From contig CAZOEO010000003.1 in the NCBI GenBank assembly GCA_964578885.1, forward strand, positions 62,001 through 126,000: a stretch of 64,000 nucleotides of DNA, written 5' to 3'. The notes below the pieces were generated by a model, which did no database searches, was not told where the DNA came from, and worked only from the letters and a program-made list of their open reading frames with translations. This DNA comes from CAZRHR01 sp964578885. GTDB lineage: Bacteria > Bacteroidota > Bacteroidia > CAIKAF01. This document shows positions 33,965-43,303 of the stretch, piece by piece. Each line of letters starts with the position of its first letter. The stretch's first letter is position 1. A program made the position numbers and the translations under genes.

Positions 33965-36595
33965 ATGAGTTTACGTACGGCAACCTATCAACCCGCAGGG
34001 TTAGAATCTGATATTTATGAAAAATGGCTGGCTTCGGATTGCTTTCGTGCCGTTCCAGACCAACGCCCCGCTTACAGCATCGTGATTCCTCCACCCAACG
34101 TAACGGGCGTCCTTCACATGGGACACATGCTCAATAATACGTTGCAAGATATTTTGGTAAGACGAGCCCGAATGCGCGGTAAAAATGCCGTTTGGGTACC
34201 CGGAACCGACCACGCCTCTATTGCCACCGAAGCCAAAGTGGTGGCTTTACTCAAAGAACAAGGCATTGAAAAATCAAGCCTGACACGTGAAGCATTTCTC
34301 ACCCACGCCTGGGCTTGGAAAGAGAAATATGGCGGCATCATCCTCCAGCAACTTCAAAAATTAGGGGCATCCTGCGATTGGGAGCGTACGCGCTTTACCA
34401 TGGAACCCGACCTCACCGATGCCGTACTCGATGTATTTATCCGACTTCATAAAGACGGTTTCATTTATCGTGGAAAAAGAATGGTAAACTGGGATCCCGC
34501 CGGTCTAACCGCACTTTCCGATGAAGAAGTCATTTATCAGGAAGCACAGGGCCATCTATATTATGTATCCTATGCCCTCACCGATGGCAGTGGACACCTC
34601 ACGATTGCCACCACAAGACCTGAAACCATTTTGGCCGATACGGCTTTGTGTGTGCATCCGGAAGACCCACGCTTTACCCATGTCATCGGGAAAACGGTAA
34701 AAGTGCCCCTGACGTCAAGAGAAATTCCGGTGATTGCCGACCCGTATGTGGATCCCGAATTCGGTACCGGCTGCCTGAAAGTAACGCCGGCGCATGATCC
34801 CAATGACTATATGCTAGGCGAAAAACATCAGCTTGACTTCATCGATATGTTTGAAGCCAACGGAACCGTTGCCCCAACCGTAGATCACTATGTGGGCATG
34901 GACCGTTTTGAGGTACGAAGCCAAATTGCAAAAGATTTGGACGCCAAAGGCCTGCTCGTAAAAAAAGAACCCATTGTACACCAGGTGGGATACAGTGAAC
35001 GCACTCGCGTACCCATTGAACCCAGGGTTTCTTTACAATGGTTTGTAAATATGAAAGCCTTTATGGAAAAACATCCGGAAGTGCTTACTTCTGTAATGGA
35101 TGGAACCATTGCCTTTCACCCGCCCAAATTTAAAAATACCTATCGCCACTGGATAGAAAACATCAAAGACTGGTGTATTTCCAGACAACTTTGGTGGGGT
35201 CAACGCATACCCGCATGGCATGCACGAGACGGGAAAGTATTTGTCGCCAAAACCCGTGAAGAAGCCTGGGCGGAAGCCTCGGCACATTATCCCGGGAAAG
35301 ACGAAACATGCCTTCATCAGGACGAAGACGTTTTAGACACTTGGTTTTCCTCATGGCTTTGGCCCATCTCTGTTTTTGACGGGTTTAAAAATCCGGAGAA
35401 TCCGGACATTCGTTATTATTATCCAACAGCCGACCTGGTGACCGGACCAGACATTTTATTTTTCTGGGTGGCCAGAATGATCATGGCCGGCTACGCTTTT
35501 ACAGGCAAGGCACCATTTAAAAATGTCTATTTCACCGGCATTGTTCGGGACAAACAAGGGCGAAAAATGTCTAAGCAGCTTGGCAATTCGCCCGATGCCC
35601 TCGCCCTGATAGACCAATATGGCGCCGACGGTGTGCGGGTTGGACTTTTGATGAGTGCTGCCGCTGGAAACGACTTACTTTTCGACGAAAGCCTCTGCGG
35701 ACAGGGACGCAATTTTGCCAATAAAATTTTCAACGCGGCCAAACTCATTTCCGGATGGGAACCGGCCGATATTCCAGCCGATGAAGCCGCTAAAATGGCC
35801 ATGAAATGGTATGAAGAACAATCCAATCTGGCGCTGTTGGAGATTGAAGAACATTTTGAAAAATTCCGGATTTCAGATGCCCTGACCACCACCTACAAGT
35901 GGGCCTGGGACGATTTCTGCGCCTGGTATTTGGAATGGGTAAAACCCGCTCATGGTGCACCCATGTCCCGTGAAGTTTGGGAAGCGACCCGCCAACATTT
36001 CTCTCGTTTATTGCGCGCTTTACACCCCTTTATGCCTTTCATCACCGAAATGCTTTGGGAAGATTTAGGTCTTGCGACAGAAGGCGGGGCACTGGTACAT
36101 GCATCATGGCCGGAAACGCAACCACGCACCACCACCTATACAGAACCTTTTGAATGGATGAAAGAAGCCATTGCCGGCGTGCGCCAGTTCCGTCAGAAAC
36201 AAGGAATTAGCCCCAAAGAAAAGCTGACCCTATACATTCAAACGGAACAGCAACCATGGCCCAAAGCGTGGAATCCTGTTTTGGAAAAACTGGCCGGCAT
36301 CGAAACGCCTGTAGAAACCAGCCAAATGGAAGCCCAATGGTCTACTTTTCTAGTGAAACAATGGCAAATGGGACTTCCTTCCACCACGTTTAATCCGGAA
36401 GAAGAAAAAACCAAAATTCAGGAAGAACTCTCTTATCTCGAAGGCTTTTTGAAAAGTGTGCAACAAAAATTGAGCAATACCCGTTTTGTGGATGGTGCCC
36501 CTGAACAAGTGGTGGCCAACGAACGGAAAAAAGAAGCCGATGCCTTGGCCAAAATTCAAAACCTGAAGGCGGCCCTCGAGAATTTATCTGCCTAA
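33965..36595 (+). CDS. valS: Valyl-tRNA synthetase
   Basis: Class Ia synthetase charging tRNA-Val. The 876-residue protein has the HIGH-type motif in NVTGVLHMGHM (about 45-54), the CP1 editing domain (about 185-345, with TTRPETI), the KMSKS-type motif as KMSKQ (about 533), an anticodon-binding region with FDESLCGQGRNFANKIFNA, and a C-terminal coiled coil (about 815-876). Length and domain order match bacterial ValRS. The ATG at 33965 gives the expected N-terminus. Confidence 0.97.
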   Translation: MSLRTATYQPAGLESDIYEKWLASDCFRAVPDQRPAYSIVIPPPNVTGVLHMGHMLNNTLQDILVRRARMRGKNAVWVPGTDHASIATEAKVVALLKEQGIEKSSLTREAFLTHAWAWKEKYGGIILQQLQKLGASCDWERTRFTMEPDLTDAVLDVFIRLHKDGFIYRGKRMVNWDPAGLTALSDEEVIYQEAQGHLYYVSYALTDGSGHLTIATTRPETILADTALCVHPEDPRFTHVIGKTVKVPLTSREIPVIADPYVDPEFGTGCLKVTPAHDPNDYMLGEKHQLDFIDMFEANGTVAPTVDHYVGMDRFEVRSQIAKDLDAKGLLVKKEPIVHQVGYSERTRVPIEPRVSLQWFVNMKAFMEKHPEVLTSVMDGTIAFHPPKFKNTYRHWIENIKDWCISRQLWWGQRIPAWHARDGKVFVAKTREEAWAEASAHYPGKDETCLHQDEDVLDTWFSSWLWPISVFDGFKNPENPDIRYYYPTADLVTGPDILFFWVARMIMAGYAFTGKAPFKNVYFTGIVRDKQGRKMSKQLGNSPDALALIDQYGADGVRVGLLMSAAAGNDLLFDESLCGQGRNFANKIFNAAKLISGWEPADIPADEAAKMAMKWYEEQSNLALLEIEEHFEKFRISDALTTTYKWAWDDFCAWYLEWVKPAHGAPMSREVWEATRQHFSRLLRALHPFMPFITEMLWEDLGLATEGGALVHASWPETQPRTTTYTEPFEWMKEAIAGVRQFRQKQGISPKEKLTLYIQTEQQPWPKAWNPVLEKLAGIETPVETSQMEAQWSTFLVKQWQMGLPSTTFNPEEEKTKIQEELSYLEGFLKSVQQKLSNTRFVDGAPEQVVANERKKEADALAKIQNLKAALENLSA

Positions 36596-36636
36596 ACAAA
36601 TGCCCTTGATGAAATCCATGCCCAACCCCATTACCT

Positions 36637-37047
36637 ATGATATCTGAATGGCTGGCCTATTGGATTCAACAAGTGCCCCAAGACCCAACATTGCAAGCGG
36701 GTGTTGGTGGCAGCGTCGTAGTTTGGGTGCTGTGGAAAAGTCTGGCCTATTGGTGGAGCGGTTTCAAACGCTTTCCGGGCGCACTTTTCACCGCATTCAT
36801 AGGAACAGCTTTGGCCGCAGCCTTGGTCGTTTTCGGATGGAACGAATTGGCGGCCCGGTTTCCCTCTACCCTCTTTGCCGCAGGAGCTTTTCTGGGAGCC
36901 AGTGGCGTGTTGGATCTTTTAGCCGTGCTGTTGACAAGTAAAGGGAAAAAGATAGGTTCCGGATGGCTGGGCGCTTTATTTGCGCTGGTTTGGACGGCCT
37001 CCATTCTGTTAGTTAGTATGTTGGTTTCTGTTTTCCCCGTGATATGA
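36637..37047 (+). CDS. Small hydrophobic membrane protein, unassigned
   Basis: The 136-residue product is mostly hydrophobic with about four transmembrane helices (around 22-38, 47-65, 78-98, 108-133). I recognise no family. Its last four bases overlap the rsgA start (ATGA), so translation is coupled to rsgA; no functional link follows from that. Confidence 0.65.
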   Translation: MISEWLAYWIQQVPQDPTLQAGVGGSVVVWVLWKSLAYWWSGFKRFPGALFTAFIGTALAAALVVFGWNELAARFPSTLFAAGAFLGASGVLDLLAVLLTSKGKKIGSGWLGALFALVWTASILLVSMLVSVFPVI

Positions 37048-37970
37048 AAGGAAAAGTCATTCGTTCCACCGGTAGTTTTTACCAGGTTTTCGTTGATGGC
37101 GAAATCATCACGGCTCGTCTCAGCGGCAAAATGCGGCTCGATGCACTGAAACATACCAATCCGGTAGCGGTAGGTGACGAAGTAAGCCTTGGAGAACCCG
37201 AAGGACAAGATCCCATGTGGCGGATTCTGGAGGTGATGGAAAGGAAAAATTACCTGATTCGAAAAGCCACCAATCTGTCCAAACAAACCCATATTTTGGC
37301 CGCCAATGTGGATCAAATCTTCATTGTGGCCTCCTTGTTCCATCCAAGAACATCCACCGGTTTTATCGACCGAATTTTGGTTTCTGCTCAGGCCTACGGC
37401 ATTCCGGCCTGCATACTTCTGAATAAAAAAGACTTGCTTTCGGAAGAAGAATGGGAAGAAGTAGCTTACTGGCAAGCGGGATACGAAAAAGCGGGTTATC
37501 CATTGATGGTGCTTAGTGCCTTCGACACAGAAGACCTTCATACGCTGCAAGACATGGTGGGCCATAAAACCACCTTGTTTACAGGACATTCAGGTGCTGG
37601 AAAAAGCACGCTTTTAAATCATTTGGAACCCGGTTTGGGCTTGCGGACAGGCGAACTTTCCCAGAAACATGGGAAAGGCACCCATACCACCACATTTGCA
37701 GAAATGTTTCCTTTGACCAACGGTGGCTGGGTGATAGATACGCCAGGCATCAAGGAATTCGGCCTGCATGGAATGTCGGATGCAGAATTACCGGATTATT
37801 TTCCTGAATTTTTCGCATTAAAAGGACAATGTAAGTTTGCCAACTGCGTTCATTTCAATGAACCGGGATGTGCGGTCATCAAAGCCCTTGAAGATGGCGA
37901 ACTCATGCCAGAAAGATATGCCAATTACCTTCAAATGCGTGAAAGCAACCAGGATGGGTATCGTCGCTAA
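37044..37970 (+). CDS. rsgA: Ribosome small subunit-dependent GTPase A
   Basis: Circularly permuted GTPase acting late in 30S maturation. The 308-residue protein has an N-terminal OB fold (about 1-70), G4 NKKDL (about 127) before G1 GHSGAGKSTLLN (about 180), G3 DTPGIKEFG (about 232), and a C-terminal zinc motif C-x4-C-x-H-x5-C in CKFANCVHFNEPGC (about 264-277). The ATG overlaps the upstream membrane-protein stop by 4 bp; its 3' end overlaps the OmpA gene by 17 bp. Confidence 0.96.
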   Translation: MKGKVIRSTGSFYQVFVDGEIITARLSGKMRLDALKHTNPVAVGDEVSLGEPEGQDPMWRILEVMERKNYLIRKATNLSKQTHILAANVDQIFIVASLFHPRTSTGFIDRILVSAQAYGIPACILLNKKDLLSEEEWEEVAYWQAGYEKAGYPLMVLSAFDTEDLHTLQDMVGHKTTLFTGHSGAGKSTLLNHLEPGLGLRTGELSQKHGKGTHTTTFAEMFPLTNGGWVIDTPGIKEFGLHGMSDAELPDYFPEFFALKGQCKFANCVHFNEPGCAVIKALEDGELMPERYANYLQMRESNQDGYRR

Positions 37971-39057
37971 ACACAGTTTTTGGGGCGTTTGGTGGTTGGG
38001 CGTTTGGATAAGTGTATCCGCACAAAACATGGTGCTAAATGGTGGCTTTGAAATGTTCAAAGGGCCTGTACCTTGTCAATTTATAAGCCATCCCGGAGAG
38101 TTTACCATCAATGGATGGCGGATTCCAACCCGCACTACGCCGGATATTTTTTCTACATTTCTAGACGCCAATTGTCCTAATTACGCCGGACCAGCCAGTT
38201 ACGAAGAGGTGCTCCCCTTCCGCGGCCAAACCATGATTGGTATTTTTACTTATGGCAGCGCTCCCAACGTGGGCGACTGGCGGGAATATGTGCAGGCAGA
38301 ACTGAGTATGCCCATGATTCCGGGTAAAAAATATGCCGTGGAGTATTGGGTCCGCATCAAACCCTCCAGTCCCATGGCCAGTGGAAATTTTGGCGTGTAT
38401 TTTAGCGAAACAAGTTTGCAAACCGACCAATTTACAAGGCTGGCCTTTACACCACATATGGAACATCAGGAAGTGATTACACGCCCCAGATGGGTTCGCA
38501 TTGCAGACACCATCGAAGCCACGCGCCCCTATAAATTTATGCTCATTGGCAATTTCCGGAGCGACCGTGAAACCCAAAAATCTTCTTATTCCGGAAAAAC
38601 AGCCCAGCCCAACGATATTTTATACAGCGTGGTGAATCGCGCCTATTACTTTTTAGATCATGTGAATGTGGTGCCGCTAGATCCAGAAGTCGCCGAGCAA
38701 GTGAGGCAAATGGAACATCACCGCGACTTCATGACCCAAGTGCATTTCGAGCACGATCGATTCGACCTGATGCCCGACATGAAAGCCCGTTTGGACGCAT
38801 TGTACGACTTTTTAAAATCGCGGCCCAATACACGCCTCATGCTGGCAGGGCACACCGATTCAGTAGGCACCGACGGCTATAACATGCTTTTATCCGAGCG
38901 GCGCACCTATGAAGTACGGCAATATCTTTTGAAAAAATCCTTTCCCGAAAGCCGCATGCTCACCAAATGGTATGGTCCCCATAAACCCGCTGCTTCCAAT
39001 GCCACACCGGAAGGCCGATATGCCAACCGCAGGGTGAATCTGGAGATTATCCAGTGA
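37954..39057 (+). CDS. OmpA-family protein with N-terminal galactose-binding-like domain
   Basis: From ATG 37954 the 367-residue product has a signal peptide (SFWGVWWLGVWISVSAQ), a beta-rich domain (about 25-240) beginning NMVLNGGFEMFKG and resembling carbohydrate-binding/discoidin-like folds, and a C-terminal OmpA peptidoglycan-binding domain (about 260-367) with GHTDSVGTDGYN (about 299) and the Arg in ANRRVNLEI. It should tether to the cell wall from the periplasm or outer membrane. The start overlaps rsgA by 17 bp in another frame. Confidence 0.85.
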   Translation: MGIVAKHSFWGVWWLGVWISVSAQNMVLNGGFEMFKGPVPCQFISHPGEFTINGWRIPTRTTPDIFSTFLDANCPNYAGPASYEEVLPFRGQTMIGIFTYGSAPNVGDWREYVQAELSMPMIPGKKYAVEYWVRIKPSSPMASGNFGVYFSETSLQTDQFTRLAFTPHMEHQEVITRPRWVRIADTIEATRPYKFMLIGNFRSDRETQKSSYSGKTAQPNDILYSVVNRAYYFLDHVNVVPLDPEVAEQVRQMEHHRDFMTQVHFEHDRFDLMPDMKARLDALYDFLKSRPNTRLMLAGHTDSVGTDGYNMLLSERRTYEVRQYLLKKSFPESRMLTKWYGPHKPAASNATPEGRYANRRVNLEIIQ

Positions 39058-39092
39058 TTCGGGAAAAAGGAAATCTCGGCTCGAAACAGCAG

Positions 39093-39123
39093 TTGCCGTT
39101 CAAAAACAAATCTGTTATCTTTG
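39093..39123 (+). promoter_or_regulatory. Promoter just upstream of the DUF3098 gene
   Basis: TTG (39093-39095) and TATCTTTG (39116-39123) with a 20-bp spacer. The ATG of the next gene is at 39130, only 6 bp after the box, so the transcript would be leaderless or nearly so. Confidence 0.65.
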
Positions 39124-39129
39124 GACCGT

Positions 39130-39372
39130 ATGGAAAAAGAAGACAAAAGCAAAGCCGGCTGGAACGGCCTATCCTTCAAGAAAGCGAATTTATTGATCAT
39201 GTTGGCGGGCGTACTAATGGTGGCCCTTGGTTTTGTTTTAATGAGCGGTGGTGGTTCCGATGATCCTGCTGTTTTTTCACCTGCACTTTTCTCCGCGCAG
39301 CGCATTACCATTGCTCCCATTTTGATTATGGCCGGTTTTGCCCTGAACTTTGTGGGCATTATGAAGCGCTAA
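39130..39372 (+). CDS. DUF3098 small membrane protein
   Basis: The 80-residue protein has two transmembrane helices (about 22-40 and 54-75) with the family pattern ANLLIMLAGVLMVALGFVLMSGG, DPAVFSPALFSAQRITIAP and a closing GFALNFVGIM. DUF3098 is found almost only in Bacteroidota, usually next to uppP and truB as here; function unknown. The frame is open from TTG 39121, but ATG 39130 is preferred because of the promoter position. Confidence 0.88.
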   Translation: MEKEDKSKAGWNGLSFKKANLLIMLAGVLMVALGFVLMSGGGSDDPAVFSPALFSAQRITIAPILIMAGFALNFVGIMKR

Positions 39373-39387
39373 GCGATTGCCAGACGC

Positions 39388-40206
39388 ATGATGATTTCTT
39401 TTCACTGGTGGCAAGCCCTCATTTTAGCCATTGTAGAGGGCATTACCGAATTTTTACCGGTGTCCTCCACCGGGCACATGATTTTGGCTTCCTCGGTCAT
39501 GGGCATTGCCTCCGACCCTGTGGTAAAACTTTTTACCGTAGCCATTCAGTTTGGCGCCATTTTATCCGTAGTGGTTCTGTACTTTAAACGCTTTACCCAT
39601 TTTCAGGATATTGGCTTTTATACCCGGCTCTTTGTAGCATTTTTACCCGCAGTCGCTGCCGGATTCCTATTAAAAAAACAGATAGATGCCCTGCTGGAAA
39701 ACCCATTGGTGGTGGCCATCAGCTTATTTCTTGGTGGCATCATTCTATTATTTGTAGACCGTTGGTTTGCCCATGCAGAAGAAGAAAAAGACCGGCCGGT
39801 TTCCACGCTAAATGCTTTACTTACCGGTTGTTTTCAGGTATTGGCCATGATTCCCGGAGTGTCACGCTCCGCGGCCACCATTGTAGGAGGTATGGCTTGC
39901 GGCATGACCCGAAAACAAGCAGCCGAATTCAGCTTTTTCCTTGCGGTTCCCACCATGTTGGGCGCCACTTGCAAAAGCCTTTTAGACACGTATCAGGAAA
40001 CACCCGAATTGCTCAACGCCGACAACCTTGGATTGTTAATTTTAGGCAATTTAGTTGCTTTTGTTGTGGCACTTTTAGCCATAAAAGGTTTTATTTCCTG
40101 GCTCACCAAATACGGATTTTACTGGTTCGGCTGGTATCGCATCGGACTGGGCGCCCTCCTACTTACCCTTTATTTCCTGGGCATTGAACTCCAAATCATC
40201 GATTAA
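39388..40206 (+). CDS. uppP: Undecaprenyl-diphosphate phosphatase
   Basis: UppP (BacA) recycles undecaprenyl pyrophosphate to the monophosphate carrier for peptidoglycan and other envelope glycans. The 272-residue membrane protein shows the two active-site motifs EGITEFLPVSSTGH (about 16-29) and PGVSRSAATIVGGM (about 156-169) with the catalytic Glu, Ser and Arg, and about eight helices. It starts 15 bp after DUF3098, with a tandem ATGATG at the start, and overlaps truB by 23 bp. Confidence 0.96.
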   Translation: MMISFHWWQALILAIVEGITEFLPVSSTGHMILASSVMGIASDPVVKLFTVAIQFGAILSVVVLYFKRFTHFQDIGFYTRLFVAFLPAVAAGFLLKKQIDALLENPLVVAISLFLGGIILLFVDRWFAHAEEEKDRPVSTLNALLTGCFQVLAMIPGVSRSAATIVGGMACGMTRKQAAEFSFFLAVPTMLGATCKSLLDTYQETPELLNADNLGLLILGNLVAFVVALLAIKGFISWLTKYGFYWFGWYRIGLGALLLTLYFLGIELQIID

Positions 40207-40939
40207 AACTGCGGACCAGTACCATTTCGAAGAAGGCGAAGTACTTCTTTTCGATAAACCCCTTGGATGGTCGTCTTTTCAACTGGTTCGGAAGGTGAAA
40301 CATTTATTGCAAGTGCACCTGAATCGGAAAGTAAAAGTGGGGCATGCCGGTACATTAGATCCGTTGGCCACCGGTCTCATGGTCATTTGTACGGGAAAAG
40401 CCACCAAGCAGGCCATGAAACTTACCGCCGCCGACAAGGCCTACACGGCCACATTACAACTTGGATTTGAAACCGATTCCTTCGATTTAGAAACCCCTGT
40501 GCGGCCATCTGGTTCTTTTGCCCATTTGACAGAAGCCCATATTCAAGAGGTTTTGCGCAGCATGGAAGGTGAACAATGGCAAACGCCCCCTGTATTTTCG
40601 GCAAAAAAAATCGACGGGAAGCGCGCTTACAAATACGCCCGCCAGGGTGAAGCGGTCGAAATGCGGAAACAACTCATCACCTTGCACGAGATTGCCCTTT
40701 TGTCCTACGCGCCGGACACCGGCATTTTACGTTGTCATATCCGCTGTACCAAAGGCACATATATCCGTTCCTTTGCCCACGACCTTGGCCAAAAGCTAGG
40801 ATGTGGCGCCCATTTAACGGAACTTCGGCGCACCGCGTCCCATCCTTTTCAACTGGAAAACGCCATGTGCATTGAAGATTTTAAGGCCGCTTTGCCGCCC
40901 GCCAAACCAAGAAATACAGACGCCGGAACAAAGCCATAA
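40184..40939 (+). CDS. truB: tRNA pseudouridine(55) synthase
   Basis: TruB makes the universal pseudouridine in the T loop of tRNA. The 251-residue protein has the N-terminal LLFDKPLGWSSFQ block (about 23), the catalytic Asp in GHAGTLDPLATGLM (about 58), AYTATLQLGFETDSFD (about 86) and RCTKGTYIRSFAHDLG (about 187-202). The ATG lies inside uppP (23-bp overlap), so translation is coupled. Length is shorter than E. coli TruB because the C-terminal PUA part is reduced, as usual in Bacteroidota. Confidence 0.95.
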   Translation: MNSKSSIKTADQYHFEEGEVLLFDKPLGWSSFQLVRKVKHLLQVHLNRKVKVGHAGTLDPLATGLMVICTGKATKQAMKLTAADKAYTATLQLGFETDSFDLETPVRPSGSFAHLTEAHIQEVLRSMEGEQWQTPPVFSAKKIDGKRAYKYARQGEAVEMRKQLITLHEIALLSYAPDTGILRCHIRCTKGTYIRSFAHDLGQKLGCGAHLTELRRTASHPFQLENAMCIEDFKAALPPAKPRNTDAGTKP

Positions 40940-40968
40940 GCGCCTGCTGATTGCCTTGTTTTTTTATG

Positions 40969-40976
40969 TATCTTTG
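40969..40976 (+). promoter_or_regulatory. -7 box upstream of queA
   Basis: TATCTTTG matches TAnnTTTG exactly, 26 bp before the queA start. TTG triplets upstream are closer than the usual spacing, so the second element is unclear. Confidence 0.45.
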
Positions 40977-41002
40977 CAGGCTAAAATGCCTTTGCACCGC
41001 GC

Positions 41003-42052
41003 ATGAAACTTTCGCAATTTCGCTATAAAGAGCCCACGGAGCTCTTTGCCCAATACCCTTCTGAACACCGGGACGAAGCCCGTTTACTCGTTGTAAACCG
41101 CAAAACCGGCACCATTGAACACCGAACCTTCAAAGACCTCATTGAATATTTCGATGAAGGTGATGTCATGTTGCTGAACAACACCCGCGTGTTTCCCGCC
41201 AGACTCTATGGCAACAAAGAAAAAACCGGTGCCAAAATTGAAGTATTTCTGCTTCGTGAACTGGATGGTACCGCCAAATTATGGGACGTGCTGGTAGATC
41301 CGGCGAGGAAAATCCGTATCGGCAATAAACTTTATTTCGGGGAAAACGACGCCTTAGTAGCGGAAGTGATTGACAACACCACCTCCCGCGGCCGAACCCT
41401 TCGTTTTTTATTCGATGGCAACCGGGATGAATTCCGCAAACTCCTCGATGAACTCGGACAAACCCCCATTCCAAAATACATTCAACGGGAAGCAGAACCT
41501 ATTGATCGCGAACGCTATCAAACCATTTATGCTTCTCAGGAAGGCGCTGTAGCCGCTCCCGTAGGCGGATTGCATTTTTCCCGTGAACTTATGAAGCGCA
41601 TGGAATTGAAAGGCATTAATTTTGCCGAACTCACCCTGCACCTGGGCTTGGGAAGTTATCGCCCCGTAGAAGTAGAGGACCTTACCAAACATAAAGTAGA
41701 TTCCGAGGAATGCATTATTCCCGAAGCCTGCGCCAAAATTGTAAACGAAGCCATCATGGCCAAGCGTCGTGTTTGCGCTGTGGATACCAGTGTAATCCGG
41801 GCCATTGAAACCTCCGTTTCTACTGAAGGTCACTTAAAACCTTTCCAGGGTTGGACCTATAAATTCATTTTCCCGCCGTACCAATTTGCGGTGGCAGATA
41901 GCCTCATCACCAATTTCCACCGTTCAGAATCCACCCTCTTTATGATGGTATCGGCCTTCTGTGGATTGGACTTGATGCACGAAGCCTACAAAGAAGCCAT
42001 TAAAGAAAAGTACCGTTTCCTTTCTTACGGAGACGCCATGCTAATCCTTTAA
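41003..42052 (+). CDS. queA: S-adenosylmethionine:tRNA ribosyltransferase-isomerase
   Basis: QueA transfers and isomerises the ribosyl part of SAM onto 7-aminomethyl-7-deazaguanine in tRNA, giving epoxyqueuosine. The 349-residue protein has the family blocks ARLLVVNRKTG (about 27), LLNNTRVFPARLYG (about 54-67), PIPKYIQREAE (about 154), VAAPVGGLHFSREL (about 183) and the C-terminal LITNFHRSESTLFMMVSAF. It follows the uppP-truB unit by 63 bp, probably with its own promoter. Confidence 0.96.
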   Translation: MKLSQFRYKEPTELFAQYPSEHRDEARLLVVNRKTGTIEHRTFKDLIEYFDEGDVMLLNNTRVFPARLYGNKEKTGAKIEVFLLRELDGTAKLWDVLVDPARKIRIGNKLYFGENDALVAEVIDNTTSRGRTLRFLFDGNRDEFRKLLDELGQTPIPKYIQREAEPIDRERYQTIYASQEGAVAAPVGGLHFSRELMKRMELKGINFAELTLHLGLGSYRPVEVEDLTKHKVDSEECIIPEACAKIVNEAIMAKRRVCAVDTSVIRAIETSVSTEGHLKPFQGWTYKFIFPPYQFAVADSLITNFHRSESTLFMMVSAFCGLDLMHEAYKEAIKEKYRFLSYGDAMLIL

Positions 42053-42112
42053 TTCGGCTCGTCCAAAACCTTTTTTCTCATTTTTACATTTCTTTCGCAT
42101 ATACCATTCCCC

Positions 42113-43291
42113 ATGTACCAGGACAGATATCAGCACCACGACTATTACCTGATGGACGAAATGCTTACAGAAGAGCATTTGCTCATCCGTGACACGGTTC
42201 GTGCGTGGGTAAAAAAAGAATTGAGCCCCATCATTGAAGATTACGCCCAAAGGGCTGATTTCCCCAGACAACTCATTAAAGGACTGGCCGATATCGGCGC
42301 TTTTGGTCCCTATATTCCGACCGAATACGGCGGACAAGGGCTGGATCAAATTGCCTATGGCATCATTATGCAGGAATTAGAACGTGGCGATTCCGGCATT
42401 CGTTCCACCGCCTCCGTTCAGTCGTCTTTGGTGATGTATCCCATTTACACTTTCGGTTCCGAAGAACAGCGCAAAAAATACCTTCCCAAACTCGCTACCG
42501 GCGAATGGATGGGCAGCTTCGGACTGACCGAACCTAATCATGGTTCCGATCCCGGCAGCATGGAAACCCATTTCAAAGACATGGGAGACCATTATTTGCT
42601 GAATGGCGCAAAATTGTGGATTTCCAATTCACCCTTCTGCGACGTGGCCGTTATTTGGGCCAAAAACGAAGAAGGCGTAATTCAAGGACTGATAGTGGAA
42701 CGCGGCATGGAAGGTTTTTCCACGCCCGAAACCCACGGCAAATGGTCCTTGCGTGCTTCTGCCACCGGAGAATTGGTGTTCGACAATGTGAAAGTGCCTA
42801 AAGAAAATCTTTTACCCAATGTTAAAGGACTTAAAGGACCTTTGTCTTGTTTAAATTCAGCGCGTTATGGCATCGCATGGGGCGCATTGGGTGCAGCATT
42901 AGATTGCTACGACACCGCTTTGCGTTATGCGAAAGAGCGTGTGCAGTTCGGCAAACCCATTGCGGCTTTCCAGCTTCAGCAGAAGAAGTTAGCCGAAATG
43001 ATTACGGAAATCACCAAAGGACAATTGCTGGTATTGCGTTTAGGACAATTGAAAAATGAAAATCGCGCCACTCCCGCCCAGATTTCCATGGCCAAGCGCA
43101 ACAACGTGCATACAGCGCTGACCATTGCCAGGGAAGCGCGTCAGATTCTTGGAGGAATGGGCATTACCGGCGAATATCCGATCATGCGTCACATGATGAA
43201 CCTTGAGTCTGTAGTGACATACGAAGGCACACACGACATCCATTTGCTGATTACCGGCATGGACATTACCGGCATTTCTGCATTTTCCTAA
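42113..43291 (+). CDS. Acyl-CoA dehydrogenase, glutaryl-CoA dehydrogenase-like
   Basis: FAD-dependent oxidation (and in true GCDH, decarboxylation) of an acyl-CoA. The 392-residue protein matches glutaryl-CoA dehydrogenase closely: SGIRSTASVQSSLVM with the substrate Arg (about 95), FGLTEPNHGSDPGSM (about 137-151), and the catalytic Glu in VVTYEGTHDIHLLITG (about 370). In this group the Arg binds the gamma-carboxylate, so glutaryl-CoA is the best-supported substrate. No electron-transfer flavoprotein gene is adjacent. Confidence 0.88.
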   Translation: MYQDRYQHHDYYLMDEMLTEEHLLIRDTVRAWVKKELSPIIEDYAQRADFPRQLIKGLADIGAFGPYIPTEYGGQGLDQIAYGIIMQELERGDSGIRSTASVQSSLVMYPIYTFGSEEQRKKYLPKLATGEWMGSFGLTEPNHGSDPGSMETHFKDMGDHYLLNGAKLWISNSPFCDVAVIWAKNEEGVIQGLIVERGMEGFSTPETHGKWSLRASATGELVFDNVKVPKENLLPNVKGLKGPLSCLNSARYGIAWGALGAALDCYDTALRYAKERVQFGKPIAAFQLQQKKLAEMITEITKGQLLVLRLGQLKNENRATPAQISMAKRNNVHTALTIAREARQILGGMGITGEYPIMRHMMNLESVVTYEGTHDIHLLITGMDITGISAFS

Positions 43292-43303
43292 AAAACCAGT
43301 CCC

